DNA of 59,448 nucleotides from Clostridiales bacterium VE202-21 (GCA_000509105.1 BAIF02000016.1:1-59448), one strand, 5' to 3'; numbered from the stretch's first letter, positions 9,135-17,953 are shown. Program-made: numbers and translations. Notes: generated from the letters alone by a model not told the origin.

Positions 9135-9152
9135 GGTTAGCATTAACTAACC
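9135..9152. promoter_or_regulatory. Inverted-repeat operator upstream of the methyltransferase operon
   Basis: GGTTAGCATTAACTAACC has perfect six-base arms around six bases. It matches the site before the ABC genes (4559-4576) at 16 of 18 positions and sits at a similar distance from its start codon. The two operons therefore probably share a regulator. Confidence 0.65.
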
Positions 9153-9223
9153 AGTATGTATTCAGTATATCTTATCCCGCATGAAAAAGCAATGCACCAT
9201 TGATGCCATCCTGCAATTTTGCA

Positions 9224-9370
9224 CGATGGAAATGTGGAAAACGGCCGCTCCGCCGATGGAAAACAGATATTCACGGTCCGATGGAAAAGCCGCCGACTTT
9301 CCCACAGCCCGCAAACATCGTTTCCCACAGCTCCGCAAGCATGGCCGTTTACGCACATTCCCACAGCGCC
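9224..9370. repeat. Iteron-like short repeats in intergenic region
   Basis: CGATGGAAA occurs at about 9224, 9254 and 9279. (T)TTCCCACAGC occurs at about 9298, 9321 and 9359 in a following block, with CCGCAA(A/G)CAT between the latter copies. The motifs contain DnaA-box-like TGTGGAAA cores. No credible gene covers 9153-9607. Function is unknown; an origin, a transfer site or recombinase arm sites are possible. Confidence 0.45.
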
Positions 9371-9433
9371 TACTACTGCGAATATCCTTCCTGTCCGGTC
9401 CTGATAGAAAGAGAAAAGAGGACAAAAAAAGAA

Positions 9434-9477
9434 GCGGGAGCGTCACCCTCGGCTCAAACCGAAGGCGGCGCTCCCGC
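9434..9477 (-). terminator. Rho-independent terminator of the conjugation operon
   Basis: GCGGGAGCG (9434-9442) pairs with CGCTCCCGC (9469-9477), and CCTCGG/CCGAAGG extends the stem inside. On the minus strand it is followed by seven T residues (9430-9424). It lies downstream of the last gene of the long minus strand operon. Confidence 0.85.
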
Positions 9478-9607
9478 TCTGCTATGGAAAAGTGTTCAAA
9501 ACTGTTGCTTTGCGCCCCTCAAACCGGAGGGGCAGGCCCACATGGGAAATCATAAGGGCGGCTCCCGGAAAAGCCGCCACAGACGGTTTTACAGCCCATT
9601 TCCTACC

Positions 9608-9784
9608 CTAATCCCTACGCTTTTTCGAGCGTGCGGACTGGTAATGGGGACAGGAGATAAGAACCGCCCGAAAACTCTGCTTGCAGGGGTGGACACAGCC
9701 CTTGCAGACCTTGTTGTACTTGCGGCGGCCGTTCTCCCCCAGGAAGAAGGACCACTCCAGCCGCCACTTCTTGCTCCGGCTCAT
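9608..9784 (-). CDS. Small cysteine-rich protein, 58 residues
   Basis: The ATG at 9784 overlaps the stop codon of the ardA-like gene by three bases. The product contains KKWRLEWSFFLGENGRRKYN followed by C-x2-C, C and C (CKGC, HPC, ISCPHY) and a basic tail, a spacing suggestive of a zinc-binding finger. A clear homologue (KKRRLEWSFFL, CRGC, KQSFRAV, CPRY) lies at 28676-28867 in the nested tetracycline element. Conservation in two different elements supports a real gene. The function is unknown; a small DNA- or RNA-binding protein is a guess. Confidence 0.75.
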   Translation of the reverse strand: MSRSKKWRLEWSFFLGENGRRKYNKVCKGCVHPCKQSFRAVLISCPHYQSARSKKRRD

Positions 9785-11259
9785 AGGTCGCGCTCCGGGG
9801 ACTTCTTCTGGTGGGCCTTGTCCGGGGGCTTGCGTTCACCGCACTCCTTTTTCGCCTCCGCCAGCCGCTCCCGGATGGAGGGGCGCTTCTCCGGGGAGGT
9901 CCGGGCTGCCTCGGCCTTCGCCGCCTCCAGTTCCTCGCCCTTGCGGCCGTTGTTGATGACCCCATCGATCATCCCATAGTCGTCCTCCAGGGTCATCTCG
10001 GCGGTTCGGAGGGGGTTGTCTTTTTCCGGCTGCTCCGCCAGAACAGCAAAAGCTCTGGCGCCGTTGCCCATGATAAGATACTTCCCATCGTCAGACTGAT
10101 GGTGCAGGCCGTACCCGGCCGCCTCCATCTGCTCCCGGCTCATATCCGTCACATAGAAGGTGCCCCTGGGAGTCCGCACCGTTTCGCCGGTCTCCCGGTC
10201 ATCCGGGGAGGGCGCCGGGGTCTGTCCGGCCAGCTCCGCCTCATACTCCCGGCCCGCCTGCTCCGCAAAGGCCAGCATCTCGTCCACATGGGACTTGTCC
10301 GGGTCCTCCAATGCCGCTTTGATTACAGCCGGATCAAAGTCAAGAAATTCCTCATAGCCGGTGGCGTCTTTGAATTTCTCAATCTCCGAAGGGAGATAGT
10401 CCTCCTGGGTCTGCCCCAGGGCGGCCAGCTTCTCATCCAGGGCGGAAATGCGGCCGGCCATCAGATTTTCGTAGATCTCCTCCTTGGCCGCGTGCTCCTC
10501 CGGGTGCTCGGCGGCATACTGCGGGTCGTGCTGGCGGAAGAACTCGTCCATATCGTAGGCGATGTCCATCGCCCATTCGGATTTTTCCTCCTCGGTCAGC
10601 TCCTCCGCGTCCTGGAAGGTCATCACCCGGTATTCCTCCGGGATGCTGCCATGCTCCCCATCGTAATACTCATGGAAGCTGCTCCCGGTGTCCCGCACAT
10701 ACCCCAGGTCGGTGAACTCGCCGCCCTCCTCCAGGGCGACGTCCCGGCCGTAGGCCTCATAGTCGATGTAGTTCCGCAGGTGCTCCGGCACCTGCATGGC
10801 GTCCAGCTCCTCGATGTAATACCGGCCCAGGTCGTCGTGGTCGTGGATGTCGGGGTAAATGTCGTAGCAGTCCAGGTTCTCGGTCAGGTTGATGATCTCC
10901 TGCAAGCTGCCCGAATGGTCGCCGATCTCCATCGCCGCCTGGAACTGTTCGTACTCGCCCTGGCTCATCTCGTCCAGTTTGGAGGCCAGGTAGTTGAGCT
11001 CGTCCAGGTTCTCATACTCGCCCAGCTTGTCGTAGAGGCCGTCCACATAGCAGTCATAGTCAGTGATGAACCACTCCTCATAGGGCTGGCCGAAGTCATC
11101 CTTCTGCCCAATGCCGATCCGTTCAAACACCTTCTGCATCTCCTCTGGCGTGGTGGGGAACTTCACCCATTCGCCCACCAGGTCGCCCTCGTTGTACTTG
11201 CCCAGGTTGGTGATGAAGGCGGCAAAGGGATAATCCTTGTCATATTCATAATGGGGCAT
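9781..11259 (-). CDS. ArdA-like antirestriction protein with extended C-terminus
   Basis: This 492-residue, very acidic protein starts with an ArdA-type domain (FAAFITNLGKYNEGDLVGEW, then VDGLYDKLGEYENLDELNYL) that mimics DNA and blocks type I restriction enzymes in the recipient cell. Most ArdA proteins are about 165-200 residues. Here further acidic repeats and a TFYVTDMSREQMEAAGYG segment (YodL/DUF4316-like) follow. The protein ends in a basic tail with RPSIRERLAEAKKEC. A similar tail occurs in the products of 11272-11799 and 38635-39117. The start has AAGGAGGTGCGTAT before it. The gene is near the end of the conjugation operon. Confidence 0.8.
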   Translation of the reverse strand: MPHYEYDKDYPFAAFITNLGKYNEGDLVGEWVKFPTTPEEMQKVFERIGIGQKDDFGQPYEEWFITDYDCYVDGLYDKLGEYENLDELNYLASKLDEMSQGEYEQFQAAMEIGDHSGSLQEIINLTENLDCYDIYPDIHDHDDLGRYYIEELDAMQVPEHLRNYIDYEAYGRDVALEEGGEFTDLGYVRDTGSSFHEYYDGEHGSIPEEYRVMTFQDAEELTEEEKSEWAMDIAYDMDEFFRQHDPQYAAEHPEEHAAKEEIYENLMAGRISALDEKLAALGQTQEDYLPSEIEKFKDATGYEEFLDFDPAVIKAALEDPDKSHVDEMLAFAEQAGREYEAELAGQTPAPSPDDRETGETVRTPRGTFYVTDMSREQMEAAGYGLHHQSDDGKYLIMGNGARAFAVLAEQPEKDNPLRTAEMTLEDDYGMIDGVINNGRKGEELEAAKAEAARTSPEKRPSIRERLAEAKKECGERKPPDKAHQKKSPERDL

Positions 11260-11271
11260 ATACGCACCTCC

Positions 11272-11799
11272 TTACAGCTCCGGCTCAGACTTCCCCTTGC
11301 GGGGCGCCTGGGCCTTATTTTTGTTCCTGCACTCCTGTTTGCTCTGTTCCAGCCGCTCCCTGATGGAGGGCTTGCGGTCCGCCTGCTTCGCCTGGGGGCG
11401 GTCGTGCTGCCATGGGTCATCCGTGGGGAACAGATACCCCCGGCTGGTGAAGCACCCCCGGTCCTCCTCCAGGGCGCGCCGGCCGAAGGGGGCGGGGTCA
11501 ATGGCGGCCCGGAGGTCGTCCGTCAGGCCGATGGTCAGTTTCTCCTCCAGGTACTCCCAGCCCAGGTCCTCCAGGGTCCGAACATGGGGCTCCAGCACGA
11601 AGCAGTCCACATTTTTCTCAAATTCCAGGAACTGCTCCGCCGTGGTCAGCCGATAGGGGGACTCCTGGACAGCAGCCAGAAGGTCCCGGTCCTCCTGGGA
11701 TAGGGCGGCAACGGCTTTCGCTACCGCCGCCAGCTCCTCCCGGCTCATGTTCTGTTCAGCGCCGCCCAGGGAAATATCCGGGATTGCTTTATCTGCCAT
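11272..11799 (-). CDS. Conserved ICE protein of unknown function
   Basis: This 175-residue protein overlaps the end of topB by 11 bases and has GAAGGAGGGCGTGA before its ATG. The first 125 residues are acidic with no domain I can name; the segment LEDLGWEYLEEKLTIGLTDD is notable. The C-terminus is basic and carries KPSIRERLEQSKQEC, nearly the same tail as in the adjacent ArdA-like protein. The shared tail and operon position suggest a role alongside antirestriction or DNA transfer, which is inference. Confidence 0.7.
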   Translation of the reverse strand: MADKAIPDISLGGAEQNMSREELAAVAKAVAALSQEDRDLLAAVQESPYRLTTAEQFLEFEKNVDCFVLEPHVRTLEDLGWEYLEEKLTIGLTDDLRAAIDPAPFGRRALEEDRGCFTSRGYLFPTDDPWQHDRPQAKQADRKPSIRERLEQSKQECRNKNKAQAPRKGKSEPEL

Positions 11800-13885
11800 T
11801 CACGCCCTCCTTCCGTTTGGGGAACTCCAATTTGAAGCGGACATACTTCTCGCCGGTATCATCCAGCACAACCACCGCGTCATAGGCGGCGCCCTTCTTT
11901 TCAGACCACATCCCCTTGACGGAGGTGCGGCCCTTCTTCAAAAGGTCGCCGGCCATCTTTTTTGTCAGCTCCTTCTTGCGGGAGGTCCAGAAGCGGTCGT
12001 CCTTCCAAAGGACAAAGCGGCAGGCGCGGTCGGAGCAGTAAAAATTCTTCCTGCCCTCATAGACCGGCTTGCCGCAGCGGGGGCAGAGACCCACGGCCTC
12101 CCGCTCCGGGGCGAACAGCTTCTGGCCCTCCTCGGAGATGTGGGAATAGGTTTTCACCAGTTCCCGCGCCATGTCAGAGATCCCCGCCATGAAAGCGGCG
12201 GGATCGCCCTCACCCCTGGCGATGGCGGTCAGCTTCTGCTCCCACTCCGCCGTGAGCATGGGAGAGGTCAAAGTATCCGGCAGGACGGTGACCAGGTTGA
12301 TCCCCGCCTTGGTAGGGATGAGACTTTTCCTTTTGCGCTCCACAAACCCGGCCGCCACCAGCTTCTCCAGGATCGCCGCCCTGGTGGCCGGGGTGCCCAG
12401 GCCCTTGCGCTCGGCGTCCTCCGGCATCTCCTCTTTCCCGGCAGTCTCCATCGCCGCCAGGAGGGTGTCCTCCGTGTACGCCTTAGGCGGGGCGGTGAAG
12501 TGTTCGGTGACAGCGGCCTCCACCTGGTCAAAAAGTTGACCCTCGGTGAAGTCCGGCAGAGCGGCGGGTTCCGCCTCGCCCTCCGGCTGCTCCTTCAGGG
12601 AAGCGCGGAAAATGTGGTCGATCTCACGCCAGCCCTCGGAGAGGATGCGCCGCCCCTTGGCGGTGAAGGTCTGCCCGCCGCAGGTAAAGGTCGCCGTCAC
12701 CGCCTCGTACACATAGGGCTCCGCAACCGCGCACAGCAGCTCCCGGCACACCAGCAGAAGGATATTGCGCTCACCCACGGGCAGTTCGGACAGGTCCGCC
12801 TTCTCCAGCTCCAGCGTGGGGATGATGGCGTGGTGGTCGGACACCTTCTTGTCATTTACCAGCAAGGACACATCCGGGAAGAACTCCCCGCACCCGTCAA
12901 AGGGCGGTACCTTGGCCGCCAGGTGGAGGACCACCAAAGCGGTCTCCGCCATGTCGGCGGTCAAAAACCGGCTGTCCGTCCGGGGATAGGTCAGCAGCTT
13001 TTTCTCATAGAGGGATTGTGCGTAGTCCAGCGTCTGTTTCGCCGTGTAGCCGAAGATGCGGTTGGCCTCCCGCTGGAGGGTGGTCAGGTCGTAGAGCCTG
13101 GGCGGTGCCTCTTTCTTCTGTTCACGGGTGACGGAAGCGCAGACTGCCTCCGCGCCGGCACAGGCCGCCCTCAGGGCCTCCGCCTCCTCCGGGGCGGCGA
13201 TCTTCTCCGACACCGCCTCGGCCCCGCCCAGGGTCAGGCGCACATGATGGTATTTCTCTTTGCGGAACATTGTGATTTTGCTGTCCCGGTTCACCAGCAT
13301 GGCAAGGGTGGGGGTCTGCACCCGCCCCACATTCAGGGTGCGGTGGTAGAGGACAGAAAAAAGTCTTGTGGCGTTGATCCCAATGAGCCAGTCTGCTTTC
13401 TGGCGGCAGAGGGCGGACTGGTACAGCGGGTCATACTCCGCGCCGGGGCGCAGGTCCTGGAAGCCCTCCCGGATCGCCGCGTCCTCCATGGAAGAGATCC
13501 ACAGACGGGAGAAGGGCTTCTGGCATCCCGCCATCTCATAGACCAGCCGGAAGATGAGTTCGCCCTCCCGCCCGGCGTCGCAGGCGTTGACCAGCTCGGT
13601 GACATCCTCTCGCTCCATGAGGTGCTTCAAGTTCTGGAAGGCGTCCTCCTTGCCCTTCGCCAGCACATAGCGGAAGGGCTCCGGCAGGATGGGAAGGTCA
13701 TCATACTTCCATTTCTTATAACCAAGGTCGTACCCGGCTGCGTCCATCGGGGACACCAAATGCCCCACGCACCAGGAAACGATGAGCCCATTTCCTTCAA
13801 AACAGCCATCGGCCCTGGATGTGACACCCAGGGCCGACGCGACGGCTTTTGCAACACTCGGTTTCTCACAGATCACCAGCTTCAT
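11789..13885 (-). CDS. topB: DNA topoisomerase III (type IA)
   Basis: This 698-residue enzyme begins with MKLVICEKPSVAKAVASALG. It has the TOPRIM acidic motif NACDAGREGELIFR, the active-site region LLTYPRTDSRFLT with the catalytic tyrosine, and GLGTPATRAAILEKLV. The C-terminal zinc-ribbon-like region has CPRCGKPVYEG and FYCSDRACRF. Type IA enzymes pass single strands and are standard in this ICE family, where they probably resolve transfer or replication intermediates. The ATG follows GGAGGATACGAA and overlaps the DUF4366 stop by four bases. Length is normal. Confidence 0.95.
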   Translation of the reverse strand: MKLVICEKPSVAKAVASALGVTSRADGCFEGNGLIVSWCVGHLVSPMDAAGYDLGYKKWKYDDLPILPEPFRYVLAKGKEDAFQNLKHLMEREDVTELVNACDAGREGELIFRLVYEMAGCQKPFSRLWISSMEDAAIREGFQDLRPGAEYDPLYQSALCRQKADWLIGINATRLFSVLYHRTLNVGRVQTPTLAMLVNRDSKITMFRKEKYHHVRLTLGGAEAVSEKIAAPEEAEALRAACAGAEAVCASVTREQKKEAPPRLYDLTTLQREANRIFGYTAKQTLDYAQSLYEKKLLTYPRTDSRFLTADMAETALVVLHLAAKVPPFDGCGEFFPDVSLLVNDKKVSDHHAIIPTLELEKADLSELPVGERNILLLVCRELLCAVAEPYVYEAVTATFTCGGQTFTAKGRRILSEGWREIDHIFRASLKEQPEGEAEPAALPDFTEGQLFDQVEAAVTEHFTAPPKAYTEDTLLAAMETAGKEEMPEDAERKGLGTPATRAAILEKLVAAGFVERKRKSLIPTKAGINLVTVLPDTLTSPMLTAEWEQKLTAIARGEGDPAAFMAGISDMARELVKTYSHISEEGQKLFAPEREAVGLCPRCGKPVYEGRKNFYCSDRACRFVLWKDDRFWTSRKKELTKKMAGDLLKKGRTSVKGMWSEKKGAAYDAVVVLDDTGEKYVRFKLEFPKRKEGVNGR

Positions 13886-15039
13886 TTCGTATCCTCCATT
13901 TCTTCCTCCGGTTCCGGTTCGTCCTCGTTGATATACTCCTCCTCATCCGCAAAATCATAGTCGTCCGGGTCTGCGCTGACCTTGGACGCCTGCTTGGGAC
14001 GGATAAACTTGATATAGGCGAAGGCTCCGCCGCCGCCCAGCACCACCAGCGCCAGGACCAGCGCCAGGGCGCCCATGCCCCCGGACTTCTCCGCCTCCGG
14101 CTCCGGTTCGGGTTCCGGCTCCGGCTCCGCGCCGGCGCACTCGGCCATATTCACCGCGCACACCTCGCAGGAGGTGTTCACCGCCCCGGCCTGGCATTTC
14201 TCCGTACAGGTGCAGACCGCCGGCGCCTCCTGGGCCTCGCCATCCTCCATCAGTGCCAGGAGGTCCGCCTCGTCCACCTGGTTCAGGAAGTGGACGGTCT
14301 GCGCCCCCTCGTCATCCCGGTCGATGATGAGATAGAACACGTTGCCGCCCTTTGTCTCCACCGTGATGAACTGCTTGCCGGAGGATGTCCCGCCCAGGTC
14401 GTCAATGAGGGACAGGTTCCCATCCGGGGTCAGGGCTGCCCCTCCGCCCCCGGAGAGGCCGGAGGCGAACAGCTCCAGCAGGGCGGAGAGGTCCGTCCCG
14501 TCCAGGGAGAGGGAGAAGCTGCCCGTGTCCGTGATGGTCAGGTAGTCGGAATGAACATAGCCCTCCCGCTCCGGCAGAAGCACCTTGACCCATTCGCCCT
14601 CGGTGCCGATGACTTCTACCTGCGCCCCGTTGGGAAGCTGGGTGAATGCGTCATTGTCCAGCCCTGCGCCGGTGCGGACATTCAGATTGCCGCCGCAGGT
14701 GGTCACGGTGCCGGTGCGCAGGGGCTCCAGGCCCTCCAGGTTGGGAGTGAACAGGATACCATCCTCGGTGACGGTCACGGTTCCCAGGCTGCCCAACAGT
14801 TCGGTGAGCTGGTCCAGGGTGTCACCGCCGGCCTCCGCATTATCGCCGCCGGCAGTATCTTCATCATCGGAAACCGTGATTTCCGGGGTTCCGTCATCCT
14901 CCGTGAGGTCAGCCTCCGTTTCGGTGTAGTAAGGTTCACCCTCCCCGCCGCCGGCAAAGGCGGGGACCGCAAAAGCCGTGGCACAGAGCGCCACGGCCAG
15001 AGCCGCCGTAAACAGGCGGATGATCGTTTTATTCTTCAT
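13882..15039 (-). CDS. DUF4366 membrane-anchored exported protein
   Basis: This 385-residue protein has a signal peptide (LFTAALAVALCATAFAVPAFA). A bacterial SH3-like segment (GNLNVRTGAGLDNDAF ... EGEWVKVLL) lies at about residues 120-175. A cysteine-containing stretch (CTCTEKC) and a Pro/Glu repeat follow, then a transmembrane helix near residue 325 (GALALVLALVVLGGGGAFAY) and an acidic cytoplasmic tail. It is a standard member of CD1108-type ICEs, always near DUF4315 and TopB, probably part of the cell-surface face of the transfer machine. The ATG at 15039 follows GGAGGATGCCGAGT. Confidence 0.88.
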   Translation of the reverse strand: MKNKTIIRLFTAALAVALCATAFAVPAFAGGGEGEPYYTETEADLTEDDGTPEITVSDDEDTAGGDNAEAGGDTLDQLTELLGSLGTVTVTEDGILFTPNLEGLEPLRTGTVTTCGGNLNVRTGAGLDNDAFTQLPNGAQVEVIGTEGEWVKVLLPEREGYVHSDYLTITDTGSFSLSLDGTDLSALLELFASGLSGGGGAALTPDGNLSLIDDLGGTSSGKQFITVETKGGNVFYLIIDRDDEGAQTVHFLNQVDEADLLALMEDGEAQEAPAVCTCTEKCQAGAVNTSCEVCAVNMAECAGAEPEPEPEPEPEAEKSGGMGALALVLALVVLGGGGAFAYIKFIRPKQASKVSADPDDYDFADEEEYINEDEPEPEEEMEDTK

Positions 15040-15310
15040 ACTCGGCATCCTCCATCTCGTTCTCGCCGGGGTCAGCCGACGCCTCCGCCTCCATCATGCC
15101 CTCCGGCAGGGTGATGAGGCCGCTGGCGTAAGCCTTCAGGAAGGCCGTCAGCTCCCGGTTGTCCATCTTTACCGCCTTGACCATGCGGACGATCTCCAGG
15201 TTCTCCTCCTCCACAAGCTGCGCCTCCAGAGAGCGGAGGCGCTTCTGCTGTTCGGAGATCTTCTCCTTGGTCTTTTCGATGTCTCGGCGGATTTTCTCAA
15301 CAGTTGCCAT
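15029..15310 (-). CDS. DUF4315 coiled-coil protein
   Basis: This 93-residue protein begins MATVEKIRRDIEKTKEKISE and is predicted to be one long coiled coil, with an acidic C-terminus. It matches the DUF4315 family found next to DUF4366 in Tn1549-like elements. The ATG at 15310 has AAAGGAG ten bases upstream and lies inside the end of the PP-loop gene; its own stop lies inside the start of DUF4366, so translation is coupled. The molecular role is unknown. Confidence 0.88.
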   Translation of the reverse strand: MATVEKIRRDIEKTKEKISEQQKRLRSLEAQLVEEENLEIVRMVKAVKMDNRELTAFLKAYASGLITLPEGMMEAEASADPGENEMEDAEYEE

Positions 15311-16055
15311 GTGTGCAATTCTCCTTTCCAAACCGTTCTTTCCAAGAGTAGTTGCGGCCCAGGCCCTGGACCGTTTTCAAATTGGGGCGGGCGTTGTCCT
15401 CCAGCGCGATGGCCCGCCGGAACAGGTCCGGGTGGTGGTCACGCAGATAGATGATCTCCTCCGCCCTCATGCTGGGGCAGAAGAAACAAGAGGACTTGCC
15501 CGGCTGGGGCAGCCCCGCATCATCAATGGCTCGCTGGCAAGCCGCCCGGTCCCATCCCCATTCCATCAGGGGATACCACTTGCTGTACTTGGGGTCAGCC
15601 AGATCCCCCAGCAGCACCTTGTCGCTGCGGTAGCCTTCGCCGGCGTCGTAGCCGATGAACTTGACCACCCGTTTGCCCGCCGCCCACACCTTCCGGCAGG
15701 GCGGATAATGGTTGCAGAACTTTTCCTGCGGCCCGATTTTGTGTTTCAGGGAACACCGCTTGAAGCCATAGGCCATAGAAGGCAGGGTGCCGCTCTGCAA
15801 ACACTCCTGTTCCAAGGTCAGCCGCTTTCCGTCCCGCGTGGTCTTATACACTCTGGTAATGGGCGGCATCCCGTGGTCCTTCAGCCAGCGGTCCATGATG
15901 TCCAGGTAGGCATAGGTGTGGGGATGCTCCGCCCCGGTATCCGCAAAGAGGATCAGGTCTACCGGGATACGGTGCTGGTGCAGGCCGACTAAAAGGGCGG
16001 TGCTGTTGACACCGCCCCCATAGGAAACCATATTGATGTGTGTTTCACCTCCCAT
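15297..16055 (-). CDS. PP-loop ATPase, PAPS-reductase/DndC-like
   Basis: This protein of about 252 residues has the PP-loop signature near the N-terminus (MVSYGGGVNSTALLVGL) and LILFADTGAEHPHTYAY. Clustered cysteines follow: KRCSLKHK, CNHYPPCRK and KSSCFFCPSM. The family adenylates a substrate and is used for sulfur or nitrogen transfer (PAPS reductase, DndC, TtcA, QueC). The cysteines suggest a metal or Fe-S site. The start at 16055 overlaps the previous stop as TGATG; an ATG at 16031 behind GGAGGTG is possible. Most relatives of this ICE lack it here, so it is probably cargo within the operon. A link with the radical SAM and cytosine methylase genes of the same operon is speculative. Confidence 0.75.
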   Translation of the reverse strand: MGGETHINMVSYGGGVNSTALLVGLHQHRIPVDLILFADTGAEHPHTYAYLDIMDRWLKDHGMPPITRVYKTTRDGKRLTLEQECLQSGTLPSMAYGFKRCSLKHKIGPQEKFCNHYPPCRKVWAAGKRVVKFIGYDAGEGYRSDKVLLGDLADPKYSKWYPLMEWGWDRAACQRAIDDAGLPQPGKSSCFFCPSMRAEEIIYLRDHHPDLFRRAIALEDNARPNLKTVQGLGRNYSWKERFGKENCTHGNC

Positions 16056-17953
16056 CAGTTGTACGGCGGCCGGCCGTAGGCATAAAAGTGAGACTGCCAG
16101 TAATTTGTATTCAAATTGGTGTAGGAAATCGGGTCTCCGCAATGCAGCATCATTCCATCGCCCACATAAATACCCACATGGGAGATACCGCTGGTGTCAT
16201 AGGTGCCCACGAAGAACACCAGATCACCGGGCTGGGGGTCGGATACCGGCGTGGAGATATTGTAGAGCCCCTGGGCGCCCAGCCGCCCGGTATTGCACAG
16301 GCCGGTGCTGGTCAGCACATAGCTGACGAAGCCGGAACAGTCAAACGATGTCTCCGGGCTGCTCCCGCCCCACACATAGGGGTATCCCAGGTATTTCTCC
16401 GCCTCGGTGATGAGGGTGGCAAACCGTTCATCCGTCAGGTACTCGGCGGGGATGTCCCAGGCCGTAGGAGGGTTCTCGATGTACTTGCCCACATACCCGG
16501 AGGACGGGAACAGATCCGGCCGGTTGCCCAGGGTGGACATATACACGGCATACATGGAAAGCTGATCCTCGCCCATGATGTAGACCGGCACATGAGAGAG
16601 GTCAAAGTTTTCCAGCGTGACGGTGCAGATATACCAGGTGTATGGCACCTCCACTTCGTACTCGTTGCCCTCGCTGTCTGTCCGGGTCTCGGTGCGGTAG
16701 CGGGTCTCCGTGGTGACCGTTTCCGTGAGGATGTACTGCTTGTCAAAGAGCATTTCCAGGTCGCTTTGCACCTCGTCCAGGGTAAACACCCCTTCGTGGA
16801 GCGCCGACAGGATGGACAGCAGCACATAAGGGTCATGCTCGATCTCGTCCAGGTCAAAGTGATATTCGTCATAGTCGTGGGTGGCCTCGTAGGTGTCCAG
16901 GTATTCTTGAAGCTCCGCCTCCATCCCGCAATAGGCGGCCTCGGCCCCGGTCAGGTCCGCGTCCTCGGAGAGATAGGAGGACGCCACCAGGCCGGAAGTC
17001 CCGCCCCCGAACATGGAGGTACAGGACTGCATCAGCCCCATGATGAGCATGAGGATCAAGCCGATCCCTCCCACAATGAGAAGGGTGTGTTTGTTCTTCG
17101 TCACAAGCCCGCCCAACTTCTGGGCGATGGTCCCGCCGCCTTTCTTCGCTGCGGAAGCGGCGGTCTGGGATGCCTTTCCCGCAGCCTGGGCCGCGCCGGT
17201 CCCTGCCCGGTGTGCGGCGGCATACTGCTTTTGCAGCCGCTTTTTCTGCCACAGGCGGGAGATGGGGTTACTGGACGCAAGCTGGGGATTTTCCATGACG
17301 GACTTCCGCCAGTAGAAATCGGCATTGGCTTTCACCGCTGCCTGCTCCGCCTGCTTCACATCCCGCCAGGGTTTCAGTTTCCGGTCCGCACGCGCCTGAT
17401 GGAAACGCCGATTGCCATAGCCCACGGCCTTCTCAATCTGCCGTTCTCCCAGGTGGCCGGCCTGAACACCGGAGTTATCGCCCTCCACCTTGCTCACTTC
17501 ACCGTGGAGGGTAGACCGTATTTCCTGCACCGGCCGGGACAATGGGCTGCCATGTTCCTTGCCGGGAGGCTTTACGGGGACAGCAGCTTTCGCCGCGTCC
17601 AGTCGATCCGCCGCCTTGTCCGACTTGCGGATGGCCTTTTTCAGTTCCGGCGCCGCCTGGTCTGTCTCGGAAAACTGCAAACGGGGGGAAGGGCGATCCC
17701 TGGCCGCCTCACCCTCCCGAAAGGTGTCGCGCCGCTTTCGCCGCGCCTTTTTCGCCTGCCGGCGTTCCCGGTGTCCCACCACCTCGTCCGCCGCCCGGTT
17801 CAATGCTCCCGCCGTTTCATCCGCAGAAGAATAATCCTGCTCCGGGGAACGGGCTGAAATATGGGTGGCCTCTCCAGTCACCAGGTTCACCGAGATGGCC
17901 CCATCACGGGTCATCTTCTGCGCCTCCTTTTCGGAGGCTTTCCATTCCTGCAT
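16055..17953 (-). CDS. NlpC/P60 cell-wall hydrolase, CD1108 family
   Basis: This 632-residue protein has a basic, charged N-terminal half (LKKAIRKSDKAADRLDAAKA). One transmembrane helix lies near residue 300 (TLLIVGGIGLILMLIMGLM). An extracellular region and a C-terminal NlpC/P60 domain follow, with FDCSGFVSYVL (catalytic Cys) and GISHVGIYVG (His). It is the VirB1-like peptidoglycan hydrolase that opens the wall for the transfer channel, equivalent to Orf14 of Tn916. The ATG directly follows the methylase stop and has GGAGGAGGTGACGGATAA before it. It is slightly short at the N-terminus compared with relatives I recall. Confidence 0.9.
   Translation of the reverse strand: MQEWKASEKEAQKMTRDGAISVNLVTGEATHISARSPEQDYSSADETAGALNRAADEVVGHRERRQAKKARRKRRDTFREGEAARDRPSPRLQFSETDQAAPELKKAIRKSDKAADRLDAAKAAVPVKPPGKEHGSPLSRPVQEIRSTLHGEVSKVEGDNSGVQAGHLGERQIEKAVGYGNRRFHQARADRKLKPWRDVKQAEQAAVKANADFYWRKSVMENPQLASSNPISRLWQKKRLQKQYAAAHRAGTGAAQAAGKASQTAASAAKKGGGTIAQKLGGLVTKNKHTLLIVGGIGLILMLIMGLMQSCTSMFGGGTSGLVASSYLSEDADLTGAEAAYCGMEAELQEYLDTYEATHDYDEYHFDLDEIEHDPYVLLSILSALHEGVFTLDEVQSDLEMLFDKQYILTETVTTETRYRTETRTDSEGNEYEVEVPYTWYICTVTLENFDLSHVPVYIMGEDQLSMYAVYMSTLGNRPDLFPSSGYVGKYIENPPTAWDIPAEYLTDERFATLITEAEKYLGYPYVWGGSSPETSFDCSGFVSYVLTSTGLCNTGRLGAQGLYNISTPVSDPQPGDLVFFVGTYDTSGISHVGIYVGDGMMLHCGDPISYTNLNTNYWQSHFYAYGRPPYN

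Noticed and set aside
9181..9979. Long + strand frames across the gap and the small cysteine gene
   Set aside because: They oppose a supported operon, cross its terminator and give low-complexity Pro/Arg-rich products typical of GC-rich antisense frames.
11010..11280. Possible tRNA or riboswitch near the ardA start
   Set aside because: No cloverleaf or known aptamer pattern could be seen; the segment is fully explained by two packed genes.
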